A DNA stretch of 64,000 nucleotides from UBA7703 sp963667195 (GTDB taxonomy: Bacteria; Bacillota; Clostridia; Christensenellales; CAG-138): assembly GCA_963667195.1 (NCBI GenBank), contig OY762962.1, positions 1,860,001 to 1,924,000 on the forward strand, read 5' to 3'. The notes below the pieces were generated by a model. It was not told where the DNA came from, did not search any database, and saw only the letters and a program-made list of their open reading frames with translations. The position numbers and the translations under genes are program-made. Numbering within the stretch: the stretch's first letter is position 1; every line of letters starts with the position of its first letter. Below are positions 24,033 through 33,356 of the stretch, piece by piece.

Positions 24033-25115
24033 TTAACCCGCGTTTTTATCAAAGATATGGCGAATTTCCTCGGCGCTGTGGAAAAATGCGTCGCAAAGCA
24101 CGGGGTTAAACTGCGTGCCGCGCTCCTTGCGCAGCTCCAGCATGCTCTCCTCGTGGCTCAGGGCGGGCTTATACGGCCTCACGCTGCGCAGTGCGTCGTA
24201 CACATCACAGATGGCAACAATCTGCGCGGAGAGCGGGATTTCGTCTCCCTTAAGCCCGTGCGGATAACCTTTTCCGTCCCAGCGTTCGTGATGAGACAGC
24301 GCAATATCGATCGCCATGAGGTAGATACTGCTCTTGGGCAGGCGTGGATACGCGCGCTCAAGGGCGGCGGCTCCGTTGATCGTGTGCTTCTTGACCTCCT
24401 CAAACTCCTCGCGTGTGAGTTTACCGGGCTTGAGCAGGATGCTCTCGGGAATGTCAACCTTCCCAATGTCGTGAAAGAGGCAGGCCTGCTGCAGCTTGAA
24501 GATAAAATCATAGTTCAGATTGTGGCTGTAGACGCTGTTGAAGGAAAGCACGCTGGCGACCACGCGGCAGGATTCCGAGAGGCGCTTGAGATGCAGGCTT
24601 GCCTTTTCATCCTGCGTTTCCGCGAGGTGCACGAGCGAGCTCGCCGTACCCCAGATGGCCTCTACCGCCTCGGTTACCTTCGTCGTAATCTGATCTTCGC
24701 TCGATTCCTGACAATGCTGCAGCGCGGAGATGGCCTCCTTTTGTTCGGTGATATCGTCCGCGTAACAGCTCAAATACAGAATCTTTCCCGCTTCGTCGAT
24801 GACCGGAGCCATATAGATATGCAACAACCTGCGCTTGCCCGCGGCGTCCGTGCGCCATTGCTCGCTCTCGATGGGCTGGCGCGCATCAAATGTGTTGCGC
24901 GTCTGCGTGATAGCCGCGGCAGCCTCCGAAGAAGGCAGCACAATCTCGATTGGCTGTCCCTCAATCTCCGCCTGCGTCTTGCCCAGGAATGCGGCGTGCG
25001 CCAAATTGACGCGGCCGTAGGTGCAGGCAAAGGACATCTGCCAGATTTGAATGGGTAATTTGTCCATCGTCGCTTCCAGTGATGCGATCGAAGTGATCGA
25101 TACGCTTTGTGACAT
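24033..25115 (-). CDS. PAS/HD-GYP domain protein (probable c-di-GMP phosphodiesterase)
   Basis: A 360-residue cytosolic signalling protein. An N-terminal PAS-like domain (about 25-135) ends with the DDITEQ motif that commonly links PAS to output domains. The output (about 150-355) is HD-GYP: the HDIGKVDIP metal motif, KPGKLTREEFEE, the HHERWDGKGYPHG motif and RPYKPALSHEE. HD-GYP enzymes hydrolyse cyclic di-GMP. AAGGAGG precedes the ATG. It is adjacent to a PilZ-bearing glycosyltransferase, so both may share the same signal. Confidence 0.9.
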   Translation of the reverse strand: MSQSVSITSIASLEATMDKLPIQIWQMSFACTYGRVNLAHAAFLGKTQAEIEGQPIEIVLPSSEAAAAITQTRNTFDARQPIESEQWRTDAAGKRRLLHIYMAPVIDEAGKILYLSCYADDITEQKEAISALQHCQESSEDQITTKVTEAVEAIWGTASSLVHLAETQDEKASLHLKRLSESCRVVASVLSFNSVYSHNLNYDFIFKLQQACLFHDIGKVDIPESILLKPGKLTREEFEEVKKHTINGAAALERAYPRLPKSSIYLMAIDIALSHHERWDGKGYPHGLKGDEIPLSAQIVAICDVYDALRSVRPYKPALSHEESMLELRKERGTQFNPVLCDAFFHSAEEIRHIFDKNAG

Positions 25116-25751
25116 GGGCAGCCTCCTTGAAACAACTGATGAACGTGTTTCGTGCTAAGCCGCGCAATGTCGCTATAATCGGTTGCGGCTTGTTACAATG
25201 AAACAGCAATCAGACGTGATCAACTGATAAAGTTTCAGTTTCATGATAATACCGGATTACATGAAAGTCAACGAACACATAAAATTCGTGTGATATTTCT
25301 TGTAAATCGAGCAAGAATATGAGATGATAATAGATAATAAAAGAACTATTAATAACTGTTTTACAAGTAAGTGTGTTTATCACTGATTACACCGTAACAA
25401 ACGGTTAAACTCATATCACCAGATGTACTTCGAAACGCGCGATCCACGTTCCAACGCACGACCTAATCCTGATTTTGGCGGATACAGTACAAGATAAGTC
25501 CGTATGATCCGCAAAATCGTCCAACACACCGCGAAAGCGCCCCGTGGCGGAAGGAAACAAGGGAAAATGGCGACCGGACGACTGTATTTTAGAACAAGGC
25601 AAGCATGCCACGTTGACAGGATTGTGCCGAATAACTACAATGAAATTGCAATTGCGTGCAATTTAGTTGATCACAGAACCGAAGATTTTGTAACGAATTT
25701 TGTGACATTGTAGCAAATAGGGGACATCGAAGGAACAGGAGGATACAGAAA
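25116..25751. other. 636-bp intergenic region without a convincing gene
   Basis: AT-rich for this genome. It holds the upstream region of the HD-GYP gene and, to the right, the promoter of the glycosyltransferase (25613-25641). I searched by eye for a c-di-GMP riboswitch because of the downstream PilZ gene and saw none. Short frames here look random. Confidence 0.55.
25613..25641 (+). promoter_or_regulatory. Promoter of the PilZ glycosyltransferase
   Basis: Consensus TTGACA (25613-25618), 17-bp spacer, TACAAT (25636-25641). The leader is about 100 bases. Confidence 0.75.
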
Positions 25752-28061
25752 ATGGGAAAACTGTTTCAGAATAAACGATTCCAGAATACGATGTTCTTAC
25801 TCGCGACGATCACATCCGTCATCTATCTGGTGTGGCGCGCGGTGTTTACCTTGCCGCTGAAAAACGGCATTATCGCGCTGATCTTCGGCATCATGCTGCT
25901 GATCAGCGAAATCACGTCCGCACTCGGTACATATGAACTCTATTACAGAAAGAACCGCTCCAATAAAGTGGATCTAACGCTGCCGGAGATACCGGAAAGC
26001 TGGTATCCGGATGTCGACGTCATCGTCGCCACCCACAACGAGCCGGTCGAGCTACTGTATAAAACGGTCAATGCACTGACCTACATGGACTATCCCGACA
26101 AGAAAAAGGTGCATATTTACCTTGCGGACGACGGCAACCGTCCCGCAATGGCAAAGCTTGCGGAGCAGTTCGGCATTGGATATTTTCCGCTGGCGAACAA
26201 TAAAGAAGCAAAGAGCGGAAATCTGAACAACGCGCTTCGCCAGACCAGCTCGCCACTGGTGGCGACGTTTGACGCGGATATGATCGCGCGCAAAGAGTTT
26301 CTGATGCAGACGGTGCCATACTTCTTCCTTCCGCGGATGGAGCACAAGGACGGCACCTGGCGCATGAAGGAGCAGGCGGAGGTCGATTCCAACTACAAGA
26401 TCGGCTTTATTCAGACGCCGCAGAGCTTCTATAACCCCGATCTGTTTCAGTTTAACCTCTATGCCGAGCAGAACATTCCGAATGAACAGGACTTCTTCTC
26501 GCGTGAGATCAACGTCATGCGCAACAGCACGAATGCCGTTGCCTACACGGGCAGCAACACTGTGATCTCCCGGCAGGCGCTGGAAGAGATCGGCGGCTTC
26601 CCGACGGATACGATCACGGAGGACTTCGAAACCGGCATCCGGATTCAGTCGAAGGGCTACACTGCCTATTCCACGGCGCAACCGCTGGCGAGCGGACTCG
26701 CACCGACCAGCATCAAAAGCATGGTGACCCAGCGCGTGCGCTGGGCGCGCGGCGTGATTCAGTCCGTTCGCAACACCAAGATGATCACCAACAAGGGTCT
26801 GTCTCTGAGTGCGCGCATCAGCTATATGCTGTCCTATTCGTACTGGTGGTCGTTCGGGCGCAGGCTCGTGTTCACGTTTGCGCCGATCATGTTCGCGCTG
26901 TTTGATCTGCAGGTCGTCAACACGACGTTCTGGGAGATCCTCGCGATCTGGGGTCCGCAATACATCTTCTATACGCTTGCTGTCCGCTCGCTTTCCAGCG
27001 ACACGAGAAACCAGCGTTGGAACCAGATTATCGATACGATCCTCGCTCCGTTTATGGTGATCCCGGTACTGCTCGAAACCCTTGGCATCAAGCAGCTCAA
27101 GTTTAAGGTCACCGACAAGAGCACCAGCAAACCCCAGAATTCCAACCTCGTGTACATCATTCCACAGTTGATCATGCTGGGCATGTCCATCGCGGGCCTG
27201 ATTCGTTACCTGGGCGGGAAATACGGCATGGCGCTGCTCTTTAGCAGCTTCATCGCCTTCTGGTTATTGCTGAACATCACAAACCTGCTGTATGCCGTGT
27301 ACTTCATGATGGGCAGAAAAGCCTACCGTGCAAGCGAGCGTTTTGAGGCGGAGATTCCGCTCAAGCTCTGCTACAAGGGCAAGCTCTTCTCAGCCAAAAC
27401 GAAGAACATCTCCGAGGGCGGATTCCTCTTTACGATGGAACATCCCGCCTATCTGCCGGACGACGAGCCGCTGGAGTTTTCGCTCTCAAGCGATCGCTAT
27501 AGCGCAAATGTCAAGGGCAACATCGTGTATATCACGAGCACCGGCAACCAGTGGCTGTATCACGTCAAGCTCGTGCCGGGCATGACGGAGCAGGACACGC
27601 GCGAGTATTTACAGCTGGTCTATGATAGACAGCCGTCGCTGCCGAAGTCGATGAACATCTGGGTGACCGCGTTTGACGATCTCGTGAACAACGCGAGCCA
27701 GCGCCTCGAAAAGCAGCGTTCGGAGATGCGCGCCTTACCGCGCATTCAGCTGGAGCGCTCTGTGCGCTCGGAGGAGGGCGTCACGGGTACGCTGATCGAC
27801 TTCAACTTCAAGTATGCGCTGATGCGCGGGTTGAGTGAAAAGGCGGACACGCTCACGATTATTCCGAGAAACGGCGTGCAGATCGTTCTGCAAAACGCCA
27901 ACAAGCCCATGACGACGCCGGGGGTTACGCTCTATAACGTCGTCAACTGGGAAGAGCTGACCGCCAGTAAAGCGTTCCAGACGCTGCTGGAGGATTGGAT
28001 CTTTGAATACAACAACGGTACGGCGAAACCGCGGCGCAGCAAAAAGCGCCAGGCGGCATAA
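25752..28061 (+). CDS. Cellulose-synthase-like glycosyltransferase 2 with C-terminal PilZ domain
   Basis: A 769-residue membrane glycosyltransferase of the BcsA type. Two N-terminal membrane helices (about 13-60) precede a GT2 domain with VATHNEP (92-98), LADDG (124-128), DAD (174-176), TED (289-291) and QRVRW (327-331), then further helices. The PilZ domain starts near residue 525 with RASER and NISEGG, the c-di-GMP binding signature. It probably makes a beta-glucan-like exopolysaccharide under c-di-GMP control. No BcsB or cellulase gene is adjacent, so the polymer is not certain. RBS GGAACAGGAGG precedes the ATG. Confidence 0.92.
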   Translation: MGKLFQNKRFQNTMFLLATITSVIYLVWRAVFTLPLKNGIIALIFGIMLLISEITSALGTYELYYRKNRSNKVDLTLPEIPESWYPDVDVIVATHNEPVELLYKTVNALTYMDYPDKKKVHIYLADDGNRPAMAKLAEQFGIGYFPLANNKEAKSGNLNNALRQTSSPLVATFDADMIARKEFLMQTVPYFFLPRMEHKDGTWRMKEQAEVDSNYKIGFIQTPQSFYNPDLFQFNLYAEQNIPNEQDFFSREINVMRNSTNAVAYTGSNTVISRQALEEIGGFPTDTITEDFETGIRIQSKGYTAYSTAQPLASGLAPTSIKSMVTQRVRWARGVIQSVRNTKMITNKGLSLSARISYMLSYSYWWSFGRRLVFTFAPIMFALFDLQVVNTTFWEILAIWGPQYIFYTLAVRSLSSDTRNQRWNQIIDTILAPFMVIPVLLETLGIKQLKFKVTDKSTSKPQNSNLVYIIPQLIMLGMSIAGLIRYLGGKYGMALLFSSFIAFWLLLNITNLLYAVYFMMGRKAYRASERFEAEIPLKLCYKGKLFSAKTKNISEGGFLFTMEHPAYLPDDEPLEFSLSSDRYSANVKGNIVYITSTGNQWLYHVKLVPGMTEQDTREYLQLVYDRQPSLPKSMNIWVTAFDDLVNNASQRLEKQRSEMRALPRIQLERSVRSEEGVTGTLIDFNFKYALMRGLSEKADTLTIIPRNGVQIVLQNANKPMTTPGVTLYNVVNWEELTASKAFQTLLEDWIFEYNNGTAKPRRSKKRQAA

Positions 28062-28085
28062 CGCAAAAAGAGCACACATTCACAG

Positions 28086-28117
28086 CGTCCTCCGCGGGAA
28101 ACAACCCGCGGAGGACG
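28086..28117 (+). terminator. Strong hairpin after the glycosyltransferase
   Basis: Perfect 13-bp stem CGTCCTCCGCGGG (28086-28098) with CCCGCGGAGGACG (28105-28117). There is no clean T run, so termination may be partial. Confidence 0.65.
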
Positions 28118-28231
28118 TGTATATCCAAAGACAGTTTGATAACGAATGTGCATCTTAACACGATGGATAGGATAGTACGTTCCCGCACACGAAAGATCGT
28201 GCGGAACGAAAGCAGATGAGGAGTTGGGCGC

Positions 28232-30094
28232 ATGGCGATGATGTTTACCGTATTACGATTACTTGCATTCCTGCTCTCCGCGGCGGGGTATGTTGCCGTT
28301 GCGCGGGCATATTGGAAGATCACTCCGCGCGCAAGCTATCTCTTCGTTTTTTCCGCGGAGGCGGTGCTGATCTATTTTGCGGGGCTTGCGGGCGTTCTGT
28401 CCTACGCGGCCTACGCGCTCTTTGGCGGCGGAATCGTGCTGCTTGTGGTGCTGCTTGCGAATCATAAGATCAAGCTTGCCTACAATACCTCGTCCATCAA
28501 CGCAACCAACCTCGCGTTCGTGGTCACGCTTGGCATCATCACGGCGTCGCTATTGACGACGAGCTTCGTGCATTACGACAACTTTTCGCACTGGGCGGTC
28601 GTGGTCAAGTACATGCTCGTGACCGATCGCATTCCCGACGCCGCCAGCGCGATCATCGACTTCAAGAGCTATCCATTGGGCAGTTCCTCGTTTCTCTATT
28701 TTGTTTCGCGCATCGTCGGCAACAGCGAGGGCGTGATGCTGGTCGGCCAGGGCATGCTGCTGTTCTCGAGCTTCTATGCGGTGTTTGGCGCGATTCGCGA
28801 TCAAAAGCGCTTCCTGCTTGCGGCGCTGCTGGGACTCGGCTGCTCCATCATGGCGTTTTTCAACATCAGCATCCGCATCAACAACCTTCTGGTCGATTTC
28901 CTGCTGCCCGCGCTTGCGCTTGGTTCCATCGGGGTGCTGCTTGTCGAGCGAAAGAAGTTTTCGACCGCTTGCCTCGCGGTGCTGCCCGTGCTGGCGCTCT
29001 TAACCATCGTGAAGAACACGGGCATCTTCTTTGCGATTCTTGGATATTTCTTTCTGATCTACCGATCGGTGCAGTTTCAAAACGCGGATTCCAAGCTGCG
29101 CCCGTTTTTCTGGGGCGCGCTGGGCATCATCGGGCTTTCGCTCGTGCCGCTGATTGCGTGGAATATCCATACGTCTCTGGCGTTTCCCACGGACGCGGGA
29201 AAATTCAGCTACGATTTTCAGACGCTCTCGTCGTTTGCCATCGACAAAACGCCCGCACAGGTTCAGCAGATCGTGAATCTTTTCCTCGTGACCGCGACCT
29301 CGCTTTCCCAGCTGCCGACGCTTGGGTTTGTGGTGTTCAACGGCGTATCCATTGCGGCGTATCTGGTTGCGCGGTTTGCGGTACACAAGAAGTGGAAGCT
29401 GCTTCGCACGCTGCTCGTGCTGGATCTCGCGGTCGTGCTGTATTACGCAGGCATACTCGCGATGTACATCGTCTCCATGCCGCTGGAGGAGGCGCAGCGC
29501 CTCGCAGGCTTTGACCGTTATGCTTCCAGCATGATCCTGTTCCTCATGGGCGCGGTTTCGATGCGGCTGACGATGGACGTTGAGAACTCGTTTTACTATC
29601 AGCAGGGAGAGCACAGGGATTACCGCGCGTTTTACAGCCTCACTTCGAAGAATATCTATCAGATCGCAACGGTGGCGTTTGCGCTTGCGGCGGGTTTGAT
29701 TCTGCTCTCCGAGCTCAACGGAATGAACAGCATCAAGGCCGATTATCCCAAGACCCTGCCCGCGCGTGTCTCCGCAATCACAGGGGACCGCTGGGAAGCT
29801 CCGGACAACAAGACGCGGTATCTGTTTTACTCGTCCGACAAGGAGCAGGAAGTGACGAGCTACGAGCTGCCGTATATCGGGCGCTATTTCCTCTTTGCGT
29901 CTCAGGTGGACGCGGTGAGCAAGTTTGCGGACGACACGTTTTTGAATCAGATTCAAACCTACGACAAGTTCGTGATATTTGAATCGACGCCCGAAATCCG
30001 CGCGTATATGCAAAAGCACGCAAACCTGCCCGGTGATCCCGGCATCTACGACGTGCGGGAGACGTTTCCCGATGCTGTGATTCCACAGGGATGA
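28232..30094 (+). CDS. Large multi-pass membrane protein, GT-C-like
   Basis: A 620-residue protein with about a dozen transmembrane helices and a C-terminal extracytoplasmic region of about 110 residues. After the third or fourth helix comes a loop with HYDNFSHWAVVVKYML, where the acidic residue and the positioning resemble GT-C glycosyltransferases that use lipid-linked sugars. I do not recognise a named family. It lies between the c-di-GMP glycosyltransferase and the aromatic operon and may take part in surface polymer assembly; that is inference. Confidence 0.8.
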   Translation: MAMMFTVLRLLAFLLSAAGYVAVARAYWKITPRASYLFVFSAEAVLIYFAGLAGVLSYAAYALFGGGIVLLVVLLANHKIKLAYNTSSINATNLAFVVTLGIITASLLTTSFVHYDNFSHWAVVVKYMLVTDRIPDAASAIIDFKSYPLGSSSFLYFVSRIVGNSEGVMLVGQGMLLFSSFYAVFGAIRDQKRFLLAALLGLGCSIMAFFNISIRINNLLVDFLLPALALGSIGVLLVERKKFSTACLAVLPVLALLTIVKNTGIFFAILGYFFLIYRSVQFQNADSKLRPFFWGALGIIGLSLVPLIAWNIHTSLAFPTDAGKFSYDFQTLSSFAIDKTPAQVQQIVNLFLVTATSLSQLPTLGFVVFNGVSIAAYLVARFAVHKKWKLLRTLLVLDLAVVLYYAGILAMYIVSMPLEEAQRLAGFDRYASSMILFLMGAVSMRLTMDVENSFYYQQGEHRDYRAFYSLTSKNIYQIATVAFALAAGLILLSELNGMNSIKADYPKTLPARVSAITGDRWEAPDNKTRYLFYSSDKEQEVTSYELPYIGRYFLFASQVDAVSKFADDTFLNQIQTYDKFVIFESTPEIRAYMQKHANLPGDPGIYDVRETFPDAVIPQG

Positions 30095-30108
30095 GGCAAA
30101 CTATCAAG

Positions 30109-30134
30109 CCGCTCTGCCAGACAGGGCGGTTTTT
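30109..30134 (+). terminator. Terminator after the membrane protein gene
   Basis: CCGCTCTG (30109-30116) with CAGGGCGG (30122-30129, one U-G pair), then T5. Confidence 0.85.
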
Positions 30135-30184
30135 CACGGCACGAAGAATATATGATATATATTTTTCGCGAACGCTATTGCTTT

Positions 30185-30212
30185 TTGTGTTTGAACATGG
30201 TAAATTTATACA
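30185..30212 (+). promoter_or_regulatory. Candidate promoter of the aromatic operon leader
   Basis: TTGTGT (30185-30190), 16-bp spacer, TATACA (30207-30212). Transcription would start near 30219, at a small hairpin GCGGC-ACGA-GCCGC that opens the leader. Confidence 0.4.
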
Positions 30213-30247
30213 AATCGCGGCACGAGCCGCACAGAAAGAAGCGTTTT

Positions 30248-30343
30248 ATGACCCGCATCACAAACGCAGCAGAATACCGCTACTTTAGCTTTACCGGCTA
30301 TTACTTCGGTAAGGCTTCGTTCGGTTTGGCGCAGCAAGGGTGA
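30248..30343 (+). CDS. Aromatic-rich leader peptide of the aro operon
   Basis: A 31-codon ORF starting MTRITNAAEYRYFSF. Eight residues are Tyr or Phe: Tyr10, Tyr12, Phe13, Phe15, Tyr18, Tyr19, Phe20, Phe25. The Tyr-Tyr-Phe codons lie in the loop of a hairpin TTACCG (30291-30296) with CGGTAA (30307-30312). The stop TGA (30341-30343) is 34 bases before a terminator. This is the arrangement of a ribosome-mediated attenuator sensing Tyr/Phe supply. The RBS (AGAAAGAAG) is modest. Confidence 0.8.
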   Translation: MTRITNAAEYRYFSFTGYYFGKASFGLAQQG

Positions 30344-30377
30344 TCGGGTAAACAAACGCCGCATACGATCGCATCGC

Positions 30378-30406
30378 ACCGCAGCCAAACAGGCTGCGGT
30401 TTTTTT
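30378..30406 (+). terminator. Attenuator terminator of the aro operon
   Basis: ACCGCAGCC (30378-30386), loop AAACA, GGCTGCGGT (30392-30400), T7 (30400-30406). It lies between the leader ORF and aroF and so is expected to be conditional. Confidence 0.88.
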
Positions 30407-30429
30407 AACTGGCGGAGGGAGAAAATAAT

Positions 30430-31449
30430 ATGATCGTCGTACTCAAACCAAACCCGAATCCCGACCAACTCGAGAGCCTCAAGAACTGGCTGCTCGGCAA
30501 GGGCATTCAGATTCACCAGAGCCTCGGCACGAGCCAGATGATTCTCGGCCTCGTTGGTGACACATCCACGCTGGATATCGACCTCATCAGCGCGCTGGAC
30601 ATCGTGGAAGACGTCAAGCGCGTTCAGGAGCCGTATAAGAACGCGAACCGCAAGTTTCACCCGGAAGATACCATCGTTCCCGTCGGCAACACCCAAATCG
30701 GCGGCGGCACGCTGACCATCATGGCGGGCCCCTGCTCGGTGGAGAGCGAGGAGCAGATCATCACCGTCGCGAAGGCCGTCAAGGCCAGCGGAGCCACAAT
30801 GCTCCGCGGCGGTGCGTTCAAGCCGCGCACCTCGCCTTACGCCTTCCAGGGCATGGGCGCGGAGGGGTTGGAGCTCATGAAGCTCGCCCGCGCTGAGACG
30901 GGGCTGCCCATCGTCAGCGAGATCATGGATGCTTCCCAGCTGGATCTGTTTGCCGACGTGGACGTGATTCAGGTTGGCGCGCGCAATATGCAGAACTTCA
31001 ACCTGCTCAAAATCCTCGGCAAGCAACCCAAACCCGTCATGATCAAGCGTGGCCTTTCCTCCACCTATGAGGAATGGCTCATGAGCGCGGAATACGTCAT
31101 GGCGAGCGGAAACGATCAGGTCATCCTCTGCGAGCGCGGCATCCGCACCTTTGAAACCTACACTCGTAATACGTTGGATCTCGCGGCGATTCCGGTGCTG
31201 CGGCACCTGACGCACCTGCCGGTTATCATCGACCCCAGCCATGCGACGGGAAAATACGCACTGGTGGCGCCGCTCGCGATGGGCGCTGTGGCAACGGGCT
31301 GCGACGGGCTCCTCATCGAGGTGCACAACGATCCTGCGCACGCGCTGAGCGACGGCCCGCAGTCCCTCAACCCCGAAGCGTTTGACAAGCTCAACCGCAG
31401 GATTCTTGCACTGCACGCGTTTATGACCAGCGGGGAGGGAAAAGCGTGA
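30430..31449 (+). CDS. aroF: 3-deoxy-7-phosphoheptulonate (DAHP) synthase, type I-beta
   Basis: A 339-residue enzyme joining PEP and erythrose 4-phosphate, the first committed step to aromatic amino acids. The N-terminal 70 residues form the ferredoxin-like regulatory domain of the AroF/AroAbeta type, then the barrel with MAGPCSVES, GGAFKPRTSPYAFQG and IDPSHATGK. RBS GGCGGAGGGAG precedes ATG 30430. First structural gene behind the leader attenuator. The stop overlaps the GTG of tyrA. Confidence 0.96.
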   Translation: MIVVLKPNPNPDQLESLKNWLLGKGIQIHQSLGTSQMILGLVGDTSTLDIDLISALDIVEDVKRVQEPYKNANRKFHPEDTIVPVGNTQIGGGTLTIMAGPCSVESEEQIITVAKAVKASGATMLRGGAFKPRTSPYAFQGMGAEGLELMKLARAETGLPIVSEIMDASQLDLFADVDVIQVGARNMQNFNLLKILGKQPKPVMIKRGLSSTYEEWLMSAEYVMASGNDQVILCERGIRTFETYTRNTLDLAAIPVLRHLTHLPVIIDPSHATGKYALVAPLAMGAVATGCDGLLIEVHNDPAHALSDGPQSLNPEAFDKLNRRILALHAFMTSGEGKA

Positions 31450-32282
31450 ACGTCGGCATCGTCGGCCTCGGCCTCATCGGCGGCTCGATGGCAAAAAGCA
31501 TCAAGGTGCGAACGGCGCACACGGTCTGGGGCATCGACCTCGACGCGGAGACGATGACGCTCTCGCGGCTCAGCGGTGCCATCGACGGCACGCTCACTGC
31601 GGAGAATCTGCCGCTGTGTGATCTTGTGCTGGTCGCGATTCGCCCTGCCGCCGCAATCCGTTGGGTCGGCGACAACGCGAAGCTCATCCAAAAAACCGCG
31701 ATTCTCGTGGACCTCTGCGGTGTGAAGCGTAACGTTTGCGAACAGCTCGCGCCGATCGCCAAAGCGAACGGCTTTGCCTACATCGGCGGGCACCCGATGG
31801 CGGGACGCGAGCGCGGCGGATTCGTCCACTCCAGCGAGGAGCTGTTCACGGGTGCTTCGATGATACTGACTCCCGATCAGAACACCGACATGCGCATGCT
31901 CGAAACGCTCAAGGCGTTCTTCACGGATATCGGCTTTGCGGGGTTGACCTTCTCCACGCCGGAGGAGCACGACCGCATCATCGCCTACACCTCGCAGCTT
32001 GCGCACCTCGTCTCCAGCGCGTACGTCAAATCTCCCGAGGCGCAGCGCCGTCGCGGGTTTTCCGCGGGCAGCTTCCGGGATATGACCCGCGTGGCGCACC
32101 TCGACGAGGCGATGTGGACGGAGCTTTTCTTGGACGATGCGGACTATCTGACCGAACAGCTCGAAATCTTGATTGATCATCTCAACGAATACCGCGAGAC
32201 GCTCGCCGCGCATGATGCGGAACAATTGCAGGCGCTCCTCAAAGACGGGCGCGAGAAAAAGGCTACGGCGGGAGGAAACTAA
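31446..32282 (+). CDS. tyrA: Prephenate dehydrogenase
   Basis: A 278-residue NAD(P)-dependent enzyme of the tyrosine branch. It has an N-terminal Rossmann motif VGIVGLGLIGGSMA and the TyrA segment GGHPMAGRERGGF, and the helical C-terminal domain with SFRDMTRVA. No chorismate mutase or ACT domain is fused, so it is the short monofunctional form. GTG start overlapping aroF (GTGA), with GGGGAGGG upstream. Confidence 0.94.
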   Translation: MNVGIVGLGLIGGSMAKSIKVRTAHTVWGIDLDAETMTLSRLSGAIDGTLTAENLPLCDLVLVAIRPAAAIRWVGDNAKLIQKTAILVDLCGVKRNVCEQLAPIAKANGFAYIGGHPMAGRERGGFVHSSEELFTGASMILTPDQNTDMRMLETLKAFFTDIGFAGLTFSTPEEHDRIIAYTSQLAHLVSSAYVKSPEAQRRRGFSAGSFRDMTRVAHLDEAMWTELFLDDADYLTEQLEILIDHLNEYRETLAAHDAEQLQALLKDGREKKATAGGN

Positions 32283-32285
32283 GCG

Positions 32286-33356
32286 ATGCTTCAGCGCGTG
32301 ATCCCCGTGCGCGTGCGGGAAGGGTACGATGTCGTGATTGGCGACGGCTTGCTGCAGGACAGCGGGCGGCTTTTGCGCGCGGCGCTGGGAGACTGCCGCC
32401 TCGCGGTGGTCACGGACAGCAATGTGGAAAAACTCTACCTGTCCGCGCTGATGGGCAGCCTCGCTTCGGCGGGCTTTGACGCGCATGCAACCGTGTTTCC
32501 CGCGGGCGAGGAGAATAAACGCCTGGACACGCTCGCGGATTTACTGGAGTTTTTCGCAGGTCAGCAACTAACGCGAATGGATTGCATCGTGGCGCTCGGC
32601 GGCGGTGTCACGGGAGATATGGCGGGCTTTGCTGCGGGGTGTTACCTGCGCGGGGTGCGGTATGTGCAGATTCCGACGACACTGCTTGCCGCGGTGGATT
32701 CCTCCGTCGGCGGGAAGACTGCCGTCGATCTCGTGGCGGGCAAGAACCTCGCGGGACTGTTCCATCAGCCGTCGCTGGTGCTTTGCGATACCAACACGTT
32801 CTCCACGCTCTCGCCGGATGAGTTCGCAAACGGCGCTGCCGAGGCGATCAAAACGGGCATCCTCGACGACGAGAAACTTTTTGCTTTGTTTGAATCCGGC
32901 GATGTGCGCGCGAATATAGCGGAGATCGTTACGCAGTGCGTCGCGTTCAAGGCGCGCATCGTCGAGGCGGACGAGACCGAAACGGGCATCCGCAAGACGC
33001 TCAACCTCGGCCACACAGCGGGTCACGCGATTGAGCGTTGCAGCGACTATACGATCCCGCACGGGCACGCGGTGGCAATTGGACTCGCGATCATCGCGCG
33101 CGCATCGGAACAGCTCGGCTGGGCAACAACACCGATCGCGAGGTGCATAGAAGCCGCCCTTGCGCGAAACGGTCTGCCCACGACAACAACATTTTCGCCC
33201 GAAGCGCTGGCAAACGCCGCGCTCTCGGACAAAAAACGCGCGGGAGGCAAGATCACGCTCGTCGTGCCGAAACGCATCGGCGATTGCGCGCTGATCGATA
33301 TTCCCGTGGAGCAGCTCGCGGACGTCTTCCGCGCGGGCATGGAGGATCGCGCATGA
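32286..33356 (+). CDS. aroB: 3-dehydroquinate synthase
   Basis: A 356-residue NAD- and zinc-dependent enzyme converting DAHP to 3-dehydroquinate. The family pattern is clear: GGGVTGDMAGFAAG, PTTLLAAVDSSVGGKTAVD, and the zinc ligand segment LNLGHTAGHAIE. RBS GGGAGG precedes ATG 32286. The stop overlaps aroA by four bases. Confidence 0.97.
   Translation: MLQRVIPVRVREGYDVVIGDGLLQDSGRLLRAALGDCRLAVVTDSNVEKLYLSALMGSLASAGFDAHATVFPAGEENKRLDTLADLLEFFAGQQLTRMDCIVALGGGVTGDMAGFAAGCYLRGVRYVQIPTTLLAAVDSSVGGKTAVDLVAGKNLAGLFHQPSLVLCDTNTFSTLSPDEFANGAAEAIKTGILDDEKLFALFESGDVRANIAEIVTQCVAFKARIVEADETETGIRKTLNLGHTAGHAIERCSDYTIPHGHAVAIGLAIIARASEQLGWATTPIARCIEAALARNGLPTTTTFSPEALANAALSDKKRAGGKITLVVPKRIGDCALIDIPVEQLADVFRAGMEDRA

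Noticed and set aside
24003..25058. A long + strand open frame opposite the HD-GYP gene.
   Set aside because: It is a shadow: the minus strand encodes clear PAS and HD-GYP motifs and has a good RBS; the + product has no recognisable motif.
25116..25751. A possible c-di-GMP riboswitch before the PilZ glycosyltransferase.
   Set aside because: None of the conserved GEMM sequence blocks could be found by eye.
26052..26960. A long minus strand frame inside the glycosyltransferase gene.
   Set aside because: No RBS or motif; the + strand carries all GT2 motifs.
33038..33352. Upstream extension of aroA into aroB.
   Set aside because: ATG 33353 overlaps the aroB stop and fits the EPSP synthase N-terminus; the extension is the aroB sequence in another frame.
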